Shown here in pieces: positions 55,087 to 63,903 of a stretch of 64,000 nucleotides of DNA. Position 1 is the stretch's first letter. The number at the start of each line of letters is the position of its first letter. The notes beneath the pieces are model-generated. The model was not told where the DNA came from. It ran no database searches and saw only the letters and a list, made by a program, of their open reading frames with translations. Both the position numbers and the translations under genes were made by a program. Origin of the DNA: Priestia filamentosa (GTDB lineage Bacteria > Bacillota > Bacilli > Bacillales > Bacillaceae_H); the NCBI RefSeq assembly GCF_900177535.1, contig NZ_FXAJ01000001.1, forward strand, positions 496,001 to 560,000, written 5' to 3'.

Positions 55087-56609
55087 AAGATATTCTTTTT
55101 AAAAAGTTTGGCTACCAAACATTTAAGCCTGGACAAAAAGAAGTGATAAGTTCTCTTCTAGAGGGAAAGCATACGATAGCTGTTTTGCCAACAGGAACAG
55201 GGAAATCGCTATGCTACCAGCTCACAGGTTATATTATCAACAAACCAATTCTTATTGTGTCTCCGCTTCTTTCCCTGATGGAAGACCAAGTTCAGCAGCT
55301 TAAAATGAATGGAGAAAAGCGCGTGATTGCTTTGAATAGCTTTTTGCAAGAAAAAGAGTGGAAAAAAGCAGTGAACGAGCTTTCAAAATATAAGTTCATT
55401 TACGCTTCTCCAGAAGCACTACAAAATCCACGAACGCTGGATGCTTTGAAACGAATTGGCATCGCTCTTTTTGTTGTTGATGAAGCACACTGTATTTCAC
55501 AGTGGGGACACGATTTTAGGCTGGAATATTCAATGCTTGGATCAGTGTGGGAAAAACTTGAACGTCCAACTTGTTTAGCCCTAACAGCCACTGCAACAGA
55601 AGCGGTTACCAAGGATATTGTGGCACATTTACATTTGGAAGATGTAACAAAGCTTATTTATTCTGTGAATCGTCCTAATATTGGAATGAAAGTTGAACGA
55701 GTTGAAAGTATAGAAGAAAAAAAAGAGCATGTACTGCGTTATGTGCAAAAAATGAAAAAACCTTGCCTTATTTATTGCTCAAGCCGAAATTGGACCGAAA
55801 ACTTAACAGAATATTTGCTTGAGAATGGAGTAAGGAATGTTGCTTTTTATCATGGGGGGATGCCATATAATGAGCGCATTTTGATTCAACAGCAGTTTCT
55901 TCATGATCAGCTGGATGTGATTTGTTGCACAAGTGCATTTGGTATGGGCGTAAACAAGAAAAACGTTCGGTTTGTGCTCCACTTTCACCCCCCCACACAG
56001 CTTGAAAGCTACGTTCAAGAAATGGGAAGATCAGGAAGGGATGGAAAAGAAAGTTTTTCTGTTGTTCTTTACGATGAGCGCGATGACGAGCTCGCTTTTC
56101 ACCTTATGAGTAGCGAACTTCCTGACCGTTCATTATGCTATGCTGTTTTATCTATATTAGAAAAGTACCAAGATGGAACGAATGTTTCGCTACTTGATCG
56201 GGATATGATCGAGACATATGGCATCAATGAAGTTCACTGGCGTTTTATTCGTTTTCACTTGCAGCAAAATGGTATGATTAAAAATGAAAAACTAGTGAAG
56301 ATGAACTATAAAGAAGAAATGGTTAACAATATCCAGAAAGCTGTTGAAAGCAGACTTCATGATAAAGAAGCTCGTTTTAAAGAGATGAAAAAGTTTCTAC
56401 TTTCAAAATCATGTCGTCGTTCCACTATCCTTGATTATTTTCAGAACGATAGTGAGCCTACTCCACCATTATGTTGCGACATTTGCGGGATTGAGGAAGA
56501 AGCATATGAAGAACGTGAATGTGTGAACGAGGATAAAAAACCGTATAGTTGGATAAATCATTTATCACATCTGTTAGGACAGAAAGAGGAAAAGTATGAA
56601 CACTTCTAA
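55077..56609 (+). CDS. recS: ATP-dependent DNA helicase RecS (RecQ family)
   Basis: A 3'-5' DNA helicase of the RecQ family, short form. Motif I is LPTGTGKSLCYQL, motif II the DEAH box in FVVDEAHCISQWGHDFRLEY, motif III LALTATAT, and motif VI QEMGRSGRDGK. The zinc-binding region is CRRSTILDYF followed by CCDICG. The HRDC domain of full RecQ is missing, as in B. subtilis RecS (YpbC, 496 residues). 510 residues here. It is coupled to ypbB and overlaps ypbD by 14 bases. Confidence 0.94.
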   Translation: MELEDILFKKFGYQTFKPGQKEVISSLLEGKHTIAVLPTGTGKSLCYQLTGYIINKPILIVSPLLSLMEDQVQQLKMNGEKRVIALNSFLQEKEWKKAVNELSKYKFIYASPEALQNPRTLDALKRIGIALFVVDEAHCISQWGHDFRLEYSMLGSVWEKLERPTCLALTATATEAVTKDIVAHLHLEDVTKLIYSVNRPNIGMKVERVESIEEKKEHVLRYVQKMKKPCLIYCSSRNWTENLTEYLLENGVRNVAFYHGGMPYNERILIQQQFLHDQLDVICCTSAFGMGVNKKNVRFVLHFHPPTQLESYVQEMGRSGRDGKESFSVVLYDERDDELAFHLMSSELPDRSLCYAVLSILEKYQDGTNVSLLDRDMIETYGINEVHWRFIRFHLQQNGMIKNEKLVKMNYKEEMVNNIQKAVESRLHDKEARFKEMKKFLLSKSCRRSTILDYFQNDSEPTPPLCCDICGIEEEAYEERECVNEDKKPYSWINHLSHLLGQKEEKYEHF

Positions 56610-57165
56610 GTATAGTGATAGAGAGCTGATTTGGAGTCTATATGGCACACAGGGGTTACTTTTTCTTCTCACAATTGGGCTCGTATTCTTTTTACATGAT
56701 CAACCAGGAGAATTAGGGGAGTATTTTCAACTTGACTTTAGGGAGCTTTTTTTATTTGGCATGTTTCCAGCCCTTGTTGTTGTGGCAGTGGATCTTTTAC
56801 TGACAATAAACCTGCCAAGTCATCTTTATGATGATGGAGGAATCAACCGCCAAATTTTTCGCTCTCGCTCCTTTTGGCATATTATCTTTCTTTGTCTTCT
56901 TATTTCCTTTGTAGAGGAACTGCTTTTTCGAGGAGTTATACAAGCGCATATCGGTCTTGTTGGAGCAAGTATTATTTTTGCGCTTATTCATGTTCGTTAT
57001 TTAACAAAACCAGTACTGTTTAGCTCGGTTGTTTTAATGAGTTTTATGATCGGCTTGCTTTTTTGGTGGACGGATAACTTACTTGTAACAATGATGGCTC
57101 ATTTTGTAATTGATTTTGTACTTGCTTTATATATTCGCTATATTGAAAAAGAAGAACACGCCTAA
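56596..57165 (+). CDS. ypbD: CPBP-family intramembrane protease, YpbD-like
   Basis: A 189-residue membrane protein with the CAAX-protease/bacteriocin-processing (Abi) signature: FVEELLFRGVIQ (EExxxR) and FALIHVRYLT, then a later MMAHFVIDF histidine. About five hydrophobic segments. AAAGAGGAAAAG serves as ribosome binding site inside recS. In B. subtilis ypbD follows recS the same way. The substrate is unknown. Confidence 0.92.
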   Translation: MNTSKYSDRELIWSLYGTQGLLFLLTIGLVFFLHDQPGELGEYFQLDFRELFLFGMFPALVVVAVDLLLTINLPSHLYDDGGINRQIFRSRSFWHIIFLCLLISFVEELLFRGVIQAHIGLVGASIIFALIHVRYLTKPVLFSSVVLMSFMIGLLFWWTDNLLVTMMAHFVIDFVLALYIRYIEKEEHA

Positions 57166-57233
57166 AAAAACATAATAATGACTAGGACAACCACATACCT
57201 ATATTAACAAAGCGGAATGTAGGAGGAGTGGGC

Positions 57234-57692
57234 ATGGAGAAAGAAATTCAAGCGCTTGATCATCGTACAGATGAGGCGACAAAGTTTGTATTACAAAGTG
57301 TCGTGAAGCGGAAAAGAAAGTTTGATACGTTAACAAAAAAAGAAAAAAAGCTACAGGGGCTATTGCTTCTTTTGGCAGTCGGAATAATGGGGTATACGTG
57401 GTTTTCACTTCAAACTTTAGAACAGTTAACGTTTCAATCCGTTCTTACTCATATGCTTGAACGGTCTATTTATTTTATGTTTATTCTTGTGATAGGAAGC
57501 CTTTTTTTCTATTTAAAATATGTTCATGAAAAATGTGAGAAGGCAGAAAAAGAATTTCACGAACTTCGGTGTGAAATTATTCAGAAAGCAGGGGAATACT
57601 GGCCTCAGCCAACTAGATGGGAAGCGAGACAATCCGTCTTTGCAATGATGTTAAAAAAGTTTGATGTGAATTTATATCACGAGCATAAGTAG
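57234..57692 (+). CDS. ypbF: DUF2663 membrane protein, YpbF-like
   Basis: A 152-residue protein with two membrane segments (GLLLLLAVGIMGYTWFSL; SIYFMFILVIGSLFFYLKYV) between charged cytoplasmic ends (VVKRKRKFDTLTKKEKKL at the start, EKCEKAEKEFHELRCEII after the second). ATG 57234 follows AGGAGG (57221-57226); GTG 57228 is too near. Matches B. subtilis YpbF in size and place. The B. subtilis ypbE gene, a LysM protein, is missing between ypbD and ypbF here. Confidence 0.85.
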   Translation: MEKEIQALDHRTDEATKFVLQSVVKRKRKFDTLTKKEKKLQGLLLLLAVGIMGYTWFSLQTLEQLTFQSVLTHMLERSIYFMFILVIGSLFFYLKYVHEKCEKAEKEFHELRCEIIQKAGEYWPQPTRWEARQSVFAMMLKKFDVNLYHEHK

Positions 57693-57853
57693 CGATAGGA
57701 CAGACCCATATTCCGTTTTTTTTCATAGTATGAGTTTTGAATACTTTTTATAAAAAAATTTTAAAAAAATTCTTCTCTAACATTTGTGACTGTTAAGGGA
57801 ACACAGATGTTATATCACCAAGAAAAAGCAGGAGAAGTAGAGGAGGAGATATC

Positions 57854-58606
57854 GTGAAGTTTATATTTTCCATTGTGTTGTTTCCAGTTGCTTTATTAGG
57901 ATACATGTGGAAAAATGCATTTGAAAACCGAGTTGTATATCATACGTTCCGTTTCCCGCAGTTTCCCGCTCGTGAAAAACTGCGTCTTTTTTTTATTTCT
58001 GATGTTCATAAAAGGAAAATAGATGACAAACTCATTGAGAAAATGAAGGATGAGGTGGACGCTGTTGTTATAGGGGGAGACTTAACGGAAGAGGAAGTGC
58101 CTTTTCTTCAAGTAGCAGAAAATGTGCAAAAACTAAAAAGCTTAGCACCTGTTTATTTTGTATGGGGAAATAATGATTATGAAGCAGGAGAAGATGAGCT
58201 TTCAGAGTTGCTTGAAGAAAACAGTGTAACTGTCCTTCGTAATGAAGCAAAGTCGTATCTGTTGAAAGAGAATTCGATTGATTTCATTGGTGTGGAAGAT
58301 GTTTCAAAACGGAAGGCAGATTTAGAAAAAGCTGTTCAAGGTGCAAAAGCTCCTTTTCGTTTACTTTTGAGCCATAATCCTTTCATTATGAGAAGGATAA
58401 AGGAGGAGATGAATATTTCTCTCGTTTTGAGCGGTCATACACACGGAGGACAAATTCGCTTTTTTGGATGGGGACCTTACGAGCATGGAGGAGTTTATAC
58501 AAGAAATGGAACAACTATTTTAATAAGTAATGGATATGGTACAACGAAGGTACCTCTAAGGCTTGGCGCGAAGCCTCAGACACACCATATTACAATTACA
58601 AGCTAA
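57854..58606 (+). CDS. ypbG: metallophosphoesterase, YpbG-like
   Basis: A calcineurin-like phosphoesterase anchored by an N-terminal hydrophobic segment (FIFSIVLFPVALLGYMW). All metal-binding motifs are visible: FFISDVHKRK, VVIGGDLTEE, VWGNNDYEA, LLLSHNP and LSGHTHGGQIRFFGWGPYEH. 250 residues, starting at GTG 57854 or thereabouts after GAGGAGGAG. Homologues act on cyclic dinucleotides, UDP-sugars or lipids; the substrate here is unknown. Confidence 0.9.
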   Translation: MKFIFSIVLFPVALLGYMWKNAFENRVVYHTFRFPQFPAREKLRLFFISDVHKRKIDDKLIEKMKDEVDAVVIGGDLTEEEVPFLQVAENVQKLKSLAPVYFVWGNNDYEAGEDELSELLEENSVTVLRNEAKSYLLKENSIDFIGVEDVSKRKADLEKAVQGAKAPFRLLLSHNPFIMRRIKEEMNISLVLSGHTHGGQIRFFGWGPYEHGGVYTRNGTTILISNGYGTTKVPLRLGAKPQTHHITITS

Positions 58607-58609
58607 TGA

Positions 58610-58656
58610 TACAAAATGTATACAACATTTACACAAAAATAATGGTAACGTATAAT
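58610..58656 (+). promoter_or_regulatory. promoter of the CarH-like gene with TACA repeats
   Basis: TTTACA (58628-58633), 17-base spacer, TATAAT (58651-58656): a near-consensus SigA promoter. Three TACA elements (58610, 58621, 58630) and the inverted repeat AATGT-N5-ACATT (58616-58630) cover the -35 region, the position expected for a MerR/CarH-type autorepressor. Confidence 0.65.
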
Positions 58657-58696
58657 TCAACTAGATAAAGAAACGATGTTTACTTGGAGGTTCGCA

Positions 58697-59602
58697 ATGG
58701 CTTCAAGAGAAGGAAAATATAATATAAAGGCAATTTCACAGATTGTAGGTGTTCAACCTGGAACATTGCGCGCATGGGAGAGACGATACAATATAGTAGA
58801 TCCTGTCCGTAATGATTCAGGTCATCGGTTGTATACGGATCGAGACCTAAAAACGATAAAATGGCTAACAGACAAAGTAAATAATGGTTTTACAATTAGT
58901 CAAGCCGTTTCTCTACTTGAAAAAGAGGCTGTTTTCTCAGTAGAGGAAGAAGATACAGCTACAACAACCTCAAAAATCAAAGAAGACCTTTTGAGGGCTC
59001 TCTTATCTTTTCAAGAAACAAGAGCTCAGCAACTTATGGATCAAGCTTTTAGTCTTTATTCAATTGAGAAGGTAGTTATTGAGATTTTAGGGTCGCTATT
59101 AATATCCATTGGGGATTTATGGGGAAAAGGGAAAATTACAAGTGCCCATGAGCACTATGCATCACAGCTTATTAAAACAAGAATTGGGATTATTCTTTAT
59201 TCATTTCCATCGCCACCAATTATGCCAAGAGCAATTGCTGTATGTGGACCAAACGAGCGTCATGAAGTTGGATTACTCATTTTTACGCTTTTCCTAAAAA
59301 TGAAAGGTTTTGAAGTTATTTATTTAGGGAGCAGCGTCGATAATCAAGATGTAAAAATAGTTGTTGGAGAAGTTCAGCCTTCCTTATTGTTTATGTCATG
59401 CACAATGAAAGAAAACCAGGAAGAAACAATATCTCTTGTAAAAGAAGTGAAGCGGGAATTTCCTTCACTTTCAATCGGTCTTGGGGGAGCTGCTTTTTCA
59501 AATGTGGAAGATGAAAGCATCCTTTCTTTTATTGTCGGTGATTCAAAACAAGAATGGGAACATTGGATTAACATAAAATTAACAGAGATTCAAATGCAAT
59601 AA
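58697..59602 (+). CDS. MerR-family regulator with B12-binding domain (CarH/LitR-type photoreceptor-like)
   Basis: Three domains are visible: a MerR winged helix (YNIKAISQIVGVQPGTLRAW, then ERRYNIV and SGHRLYTDRD), a four-helix cap (about 95-170) and a Rossmann-type cobalamin domain (175-300). The residues that bind and sense adenosylcobalamin in Thermus CarH, W131, E141, H142 and the lower ligand H177, have exact equivalents here: Trp142, Glu152, His153 (WGKGKITSAHEHYASQL) and His189 (CGPNERHEVGLL). So a light- and B12-controlled repressor is likely. Priestia megaterium is known to have such a protein (LitR). No carotenoid genes adjoin it. ATG 58697 follows TTGGAGG. Confidence 0.87.
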   Translation: MASREGKYNIKAISQIVGVQPGTLRAWERRYNIVDPVRNDSGHRLYTDRDLKTIKWLTDKVNNGFTISQAVSLLEKEAVFSVEEEDTATTTSKIKEDLLRALLSFQETRAQQLMDQAFSLYSIEKVVIEILGSLLISIGDLWGKGKITSAHEHYASQLIKTRIGIILYSFPSPPIMPRAIAVCGPNERHEVGLLIFTLFLKMKGFEVIYLGSSVDNQDVKIVVGEVQPSLLFMSCTMKENQEETISLVKEVKREFPSLSIGLGGAAFSNVEDESILSFIVGDSKQEWEHWINIKLTEIQMQ

Positions 59603-59723
59603 GGTTGTCTTCTTTCTTATAAACATGTAAACTCTATTGTAACAGCACGAATGAACTCTTTTTCAACAAGTGCATATATTAAACTGTTAATGTCGTTGTT
59701 TCGGCGAATGGGGAGGGTGTATG

Positions 59724-60323
59724 ATGAGATTAGAGCGCCTGAATTATAACAAGATAAAAATTTTCTTGACGTTTGATGATTTAACAGAACGCGGATTATC
59801 AAAAGAGGATATGTGGAACAACTCGTTAAAAGTCCAGCAGCTTTTTAGAGATATGGTTGACCAGGCAAGTGAAGAGTTAGGTTTTCAACCAACACAGTCG
59901 CTTGCTGTTGAAGTATTTGCTCTTCAAGCGCAGGGCATGGTCGTTATTTTAACAACAAGTTCTGAAGACCTCTCAGACCAAGAAGATGATGACTTCATGG
60001 ATGACTATATTCAAATGCAGGTAACGCTAGATGAAAATCAGGACATTTTCTTTGAATTTTCATCGTTTGAAGACGTTATCCAGCTTGCAAATCGACTCTC
60101 CCCTTTAGATGTGAAAAGTGGTACGCTTTATTCTTATGGCAAACACTTTTATCTATTAGTGGACACAGAGAATGAAGAGGATTTGGATACAGAAACTCTT
60201 GTAGCGCTTTTGGCTGAGTATGGATATCCGTCAACGCTGACAAAATATCGCGTTCATGAGTATGGGAAAATGCTCCTTGAAAAGAATGCGCTATCGTTTA
60301 TAGCTGAGAAATTTTCATCATGA
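59724..60323 (+). CDS. mecB: MecB (YpbH), MecA-like ClpC adaptor
   Basis: Adaptor paralogous to MecA that binds ClpC and assists protein turnover, competence and sporulation control. The N-terminal target-binding part RLERLNYNKIKIFLTFDDLT is close to B. subtilis YpbH; an acidic linker (EDLSDQEDDDFMDDY) separates it from the C-terminal ClpC-binding domain. ATG 59724 (MRLERL) is preferred over ATG 59721 as GGAGGG lies 6 bases away. 199 residues. A long-stem terminator follows. Confidence 0.93.
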   Translation: MRLERLNYNKIKIFLTFDDLTERGLSKEDMWNNSLKVQQLFRDMVDQASEELGFQPTQSLAVEVFALQAQGMVVILTTSSEDLSDQEDDDFMDDYIQMQVTLDENQDIFFEFSSFEDVIQLANRLSPLDVKSGTLYSYGKHFYLLVDTENEEDLDTETLVALLAEYGYPSTLTKYRVHEYGKMLLEKNALSFIAEKFSS

Positions 60324-60376
60324 AAAGAAGAGCGATTTTATATGACGAACGTTCGTCATATAGTCGCTCTTCTTTT
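60323..60376 (+). terminator. long-stem terminator after mecB
   Basis: AAAAGAAGAGCGA ... TATATGACGAAC pairs with GTTCGTCATATA ... TCGCTCTTCTTTT, about 25 bp with a small internal bulge (TTT against G). Confidence 0.88.
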
Positions 60377-60447
60377 AAATTTCTAGAGAATAGTTAATCG
60401 CTTTCAAGAAAGTCGATTTTTAAATGTGAAATTTTACGTTTTTCTCT

Positions 60448-60475
60448 TTGCATCAGCATATGAAAGGTGTATACT
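60448..60475 (+). promoter_or_regulatory. SigA-type promoter for gudB
   Basis: TTGCAT (60448-60453), 16-base spacer, TATACT (60470-60475), 52 bases before the gudB start. Confidence 0.65.
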
Positions 60476-60527
60476 ATGTCATGAAAGAAGCACCATTTAC
60501 TATATTTGACTGTGGGAGGTTCTCTAA

Positions 60528-61808
60528 ATGGTTGCCGATAAAATGCAAACCAATGAACATGATGATAGAGACAAAAACGATGTATTAAAGTCAACTCAAA
60601 CTGTTATACATAGTGCTTTAGAAAAGTTAGGGTATCCAGAAGAAGTATTTGAGCTTTTGAAAGAGCCTTTACGATTAATGACAGTGAAGATTCCTGTACG
60701 TATGGATGATGGCTCTGTGAAAGTTTTTACAGGTTACCGTGCACAGCATAATGATGCTGTTGGGCCAACAAAGGGAGGAATTCGTTTTCACCCGGGTGTA
60801 ACAGAAAAAGAAGTTAAAGCGCTTTCTATTTGGATGAGTTTGAAATGTGGTATCGTTGATCTTCCTTATGGTGGTGGAAAAGGCGGTATTGTATGTGACC
60901 CACGCAATATGTCATTTGGTGAGCTTGAGCGCTTAAGTCGCGGCTATGTAAGATCCATTAGCCAAATTGTTGGACCGACAAAAGATATTCCAGCTCCAGA
61001 TGTTTTTACAAACTCGCAAATTATGGCATGGATGATGGATGAGTACAGCCGAATTGATGAATTTAATTCTCCTGGTTTTATTACAGGAAAACCGCTTGTG
61101 CTTGGTGGCTCACATGGTCGTGAAACAGCAACAGCTAAAGGAGTAACAATTTGCATTCGTGAAGCAGCGAAAGCAAAAGGAATTGAACTAGAAGGAGCAC
61201 GCGTTGTTGTTCAAGGATTTGGAAACGCAGGTAGCTTTTTATCCAAATTTATGCATGATGCTGGAGCTAAAATAGTAGGCATCTCTGATGCATACGGAGC
61301 TCTTCATGATCCAAACGGTCTTGATATCGATTATTTACTAGATCGACGAGATAGTTTTGGTACTGTAACAAAGCTTTTTGATAGTACAATTACAAACAAA
61401 GAGCTTTTAGAACTTGATTGTGATATTCTTGTCCCAGCAGCTATCGAAAATCAAATTACAGAAGAAAATGCAAATGATATACGAGCAAGCATTGTAGTTG
61501 AAGCTGCAAACGGACCTACAACGCTTGAAGCGACTAAAATTTTATCTGAAAGAGGCATTCTCCTTGTGCCAGATGTGCTAGCGAGCGCTGGGGGAGTCAC
61601 TGTTTCTTATTTTGAATGGGTTCAAAATAATCAAGGTTATTATTGGACAGAAGAAGAAGTAGAGCAAAAGCTGGAAACAGTAATGGTCAAATCATTTCAT
61701 AACATTTACAATATATCAAAAACGAGAAAAGTGGATATGCGCCTAGCTGCATATATGGTTGGCGTTAGAAAAATGGCTGAAGCCTCTCGTTTTAGAGGGT
61801 GGATTTAA
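60528..61808 (+). CDS. gudB: NAD-dependent glutamate dehydrogenase GudB
   Basis: Converts glutamate to 2-oxoglutarate and ammonium for catabolism. The catalytic region KGGIRFHPGVTEKEVKALSI, WMSLKCGIVDLPYGGGKGGI and the NAD-binding VVVQGFGNAGSF are intact. In laboratory B. subtilis 168 gudB is inactive because a 9-bp direct repeat duplicates a Val-Lys-Ala triplet; here the segment reads EKEVKALSIW with no duplication, so the enzyme should be active. 426 residues; TGGGAGG (60512-60518) before the ATG. Monocistronic between mecB and ypdA. Confidence 0.95.
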   Translation: MVADKMQTNEHDDRDKNDVLKSTQTVIHSALEKLGYPEEVFELLKEPLRLMTVKIPVRMDDGSVKVFTGYRAQHNDAVGPTKGGIRFHPGVTEKEVKALSIWMSLKCGIVDLPYGGGKGGIVCDPRNMSFGELERLSRGYVRSISQIVGPTKDIPAPDVFTNSQIMAWMMDEYSRIDEFNSPGFITGKPLVLGGSHGRETATAKGVTICIREAAKAKGIELEGARVVVQGFGNAGSFLSKFMHDAGAKIVGISDAYGALHDPNGLDIDYLLDRRDSFGTVTKLFDSTITNKELLELDCDILVPAAIENQITEENANDIRASIVVEAANGPTTLEATKILSERGILLVPDVLASAGGVTVSYFEWVQNNQGYYWTEEEVEQKLETVMVKSFHNIYNISKTRKVDMRLAAYMVGVRKMAEASRFRGWI

Positions 61809-61830
61809 AGCCCTATATTTGCATCCATCC

Positions 61831-61866
61831 AAAAAATCTCCTAATATAGATTAGGAGATTTTTTTA
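61831..61866 (+). terminator. Rho-independent terminator after gudB
   Basis: AAAAAATCTCCTAAT and ATTAGGAGATTTTTT pair around ATAG, followed by T. Confidence 0.92.
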
Positions 61867-61952
61867 ATTTATAAGAAAAAAGCTTTAATTTTACTTGCTC
61901 TTATACAGTTTAATAAATAGTGAAGTTTTTTTACCACTAAGGAGGAGCGGCA

Positions 61953-62912
61953 ATGGAAAAGGAAAGAGTTATAATTGTTGGAGGAGGCCCTTGTGGACTA
62001 GCTGCCTCGCTTGCTCTGCAAGCGGAAGGGATAGATGCCCTTGTTATTGAAAAAGGGAACATTGTGAACGCAATCTACCATTACCCAACACATCAAACAT
62101 TTTTTAGTTCAAGTGCAAAGTTGGAGATAGGTGATGTTCCTTTTATTACAGAAAATCGGAAGCCAAAGCGCAATCAGGCGCTTGCATACTATCGTGAAGT
62201 TGTGGAACGTAAACAAATTCGCGTGAATGCGTTCGAAAAAGTCGTTAAAGTGGAAAAGCAATCAAATGGAATGTTTTATGTTTTTACAGATAAGGAAACG
62301 TATGAAGCAGAGAAGGTAATCATTGCGACTGGTTACTATGATCATCCAAACTACATGAACGTAAAGGGCGAAGATCTTCCAAAAGTTTTTCACTATTTCA
62401 AAGAAGCACATCCATATTACAACTGTGATGTTGTGGTAATCGGAGGGAAAAATTCAAGTATTGATGCATCGCTTGAACTTGTAAAAGCAGGAGCGCGAGT
62501 GACAGTGTTGTACCGTGGTGCTGAATATTCACCAAGCATTAAGCCTTGGGTGTTACCAGAGTTTGAAGCCCTTGTTCGCAACGAAACCGTTCAAATGGAG
62601 TTTGGCGCGAATGTGAAAGAAATCACGGAATCGCATCTCACATATGTAAAAGGAACAGAAGTTCATAAAATTAAAAATGACTTTGTCTTTGCTATGACAG
62701 GATACCATCCAGATCACGCCTTCTTGAATAAGATGGGAGTTAAGCGTGATGAAGAAACTGGTCGCCCGCATTTTAACAGCGAAACAATGGAAACAAATGT
62801 TGAAGGAATTTATATTGCAGGTGTCATTGCAGCAGGAAATAATGCAAATGAAATCTTTATTGAAAATGGACGCTTTCATGGAGGTCTTATTGCCAAACAT
62901 ATTATTTCATAA
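61953..62912 (+). CDS. ypdA: bacillithiol-disulfide reductase YpdA (Bdr)
   Basis: FAD/NADPH-dependent reductase that recycles oxidised bacillithiol in the Bacillaceae redox buffer. The FAD motif VIIVGGGPCGLAASLAL contains the functional Cys14; the NADPH-binding Rossmann motif is CDVVVIGGKNSSIDASLELV; the C-terminal FAD contact is GIYIAGVIAAG. 319 residues, AAGGAGGAGCGG before the ATG. It is convergent with ansA, and the order gudB-ypdA matches B. subtilis. Confidence 0.94.
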   Translation: MEKERVIIVGGGPCGLAASLALQAEGIDALVIEKGNIVNAIYHYPTHQTFFSSSAKLEIGDVPFITENRKPKRNQALAYYREVVERKQIRVNAFEKVVKVEKQSNGMFYVFTDKETYEAEKVIIATGYYDHPNYMNVKGEDLPKVFHYFKEAHPYYNCDVVVIGGKNSSIDASLELVKAGARVTVLYRGAEYSPSIKPWVLPEFEALVRNETVQMEFGANVKEITESHLTYVKGTEVHKIKNDFVFAMTGYHPDHAFLNKMGVKRDEETGRPHFNSETMETNVEGIYIAGVIAAGNNANEIFIENGRFHGGLIAKHIIS

Positions 62913-62938
62913 AAAAGGCGAGCATTGTCGCCTTTTTT
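62911..62938. terminator. bidirectional terminator between ypdA and ansA
   Basis: AAAAAAGGCGA (62911-62921) and TCGCCTTTTTT (62928-62938) form an 11-bp perfect stem with a 6-base loop. Confidence 0.9.
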
Positions 62939-63903
62939 CATTGAGTAAAATATTGAGAAAGAACTTCGTGATTTGAAGTTGTTTCTAATGCAAGGGCTAG
63001 TTTGATACGAGCTTTCTGACCGTTCAACCCATTAGAAAAAATAATTCCAAGTTCTTTTAGCATTCTTCCACCGCCTTCATATCCGTACACATCTTGTGCA
63101 ATACCATTAAAACAGCGGGAAACAAGCACAATTGGAATGCCTTTTTCAATATACTTTTGAAGCTGCGGTACAGTCTGAGGAGGCATGTTTCCTTGACCAA
63201 GTGCTTCAATAACGAGTCCATCTATTTTAAGAGAAGAGAGAGCTTGGAAAATCTGTTCATCCATCCCTGCATAAGCTTTTAAGAGAATAACATTTTTTTT
63301 CGTCTCTGTAATTGGAAAATGGTCGTGAGATGTTGGAGCATGGTGGAAATTTACTCCACGCTTTGTTACAATTCCAATCGGTCCATACTGAGGACTTTGA
63401 AATGTGGCTACATTACTTGTATGTGTTTTAGTAACGTTAGCTGCAGTATGAATCTCGTCATTCATGACGACGAGAACCCCTTTATCTCCAGCTTCTTTAC
63501 AAAGCGCAACTTCGACAGCTGAAAAAAGATTGTGCGGTCCATCTGCTCCAAGCTCATTGTTTGAACGCATTGCACCCGTTAGTACAATAGGGACGTTTTG
63601 TTGTAGCACAAGATCAAGGAAATATGCCGTTTCTTCAAGTGTATCAGTTCCATGTGTAACAACAACGCCTTCGGCACCATTTTGGATTGCTTCTTCAATC
63701 CCCTGTGCAAGCTGGCGCATATGTGCAAGTGTTACGTGCGGGGATGGGAGACGAAAAATTTCTGAAATTTGAACATCAATTTCAATATCAAATAAACCCG
63801 AAAGATCGCTAAGCGGATGTTTATCACCTGGCTTAACAGCTCCCCTTTGATCTTCTTCCATAGAAATAGTTCCGCCAGTATGGATGATGTGAATCTTTCG
63901 CAT
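62938..63903 (-). CDS. ansA: L-asparaginase (type I, AnsA)
   Basis: Cytoplasmic enzyme hydrolysing asparagine to aspartate and ammonia. Both active-site threonine motifs are visible: IHIIHTGGTISMEED at the N-terminus (Thr12) and VVTHGTDTLEETA with the second Thr/Asp pair; LTGAMRSNNELGADGPHNL is the family block after it. No signal peptide, 321 residues. AAGGAGGG precedes the ATG on the minus strand. No ansB (aspartase) gene is next to it within the window, and no ansR repressor; its promoter should lie in 63904-64000. Confidence 0.94.
   Translation of the reverse strand: MRKIHIIHTGGTISMEEDQRGAVKPGDKHPLSDLSGLFDIEIDVQISEIFRLPSPHVTLAHMRQLAQGIEEAIQNGAEGVVVTHGTDTLEETAYFLDLVLQQNVPIVLTGAMRSNNELGADGPHNLFSAVEVALCKEAGDKGVLVVMNDEIHTAANVTKTHTSNVATFQSPQYGPIGIVTKRGVNFHHAPTSHDHFPITETKKNVILLKAYAGMDEQIFQALSSLKIDGLVIEALGQGNMPPQTVPQLQKYIEKGIPIVLVSRCFNGIAQDVYGYEGGGRMLKELGIIFSNGLNGQKARIKLALALETTSNHEVLSQYFTQ

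Noticed and set aside
60750-60850. Frameshift or repeat insertion in gudB
   Set aside because: The reading frame is open throughout and the Val-Lys-Ala triplet occurs once.
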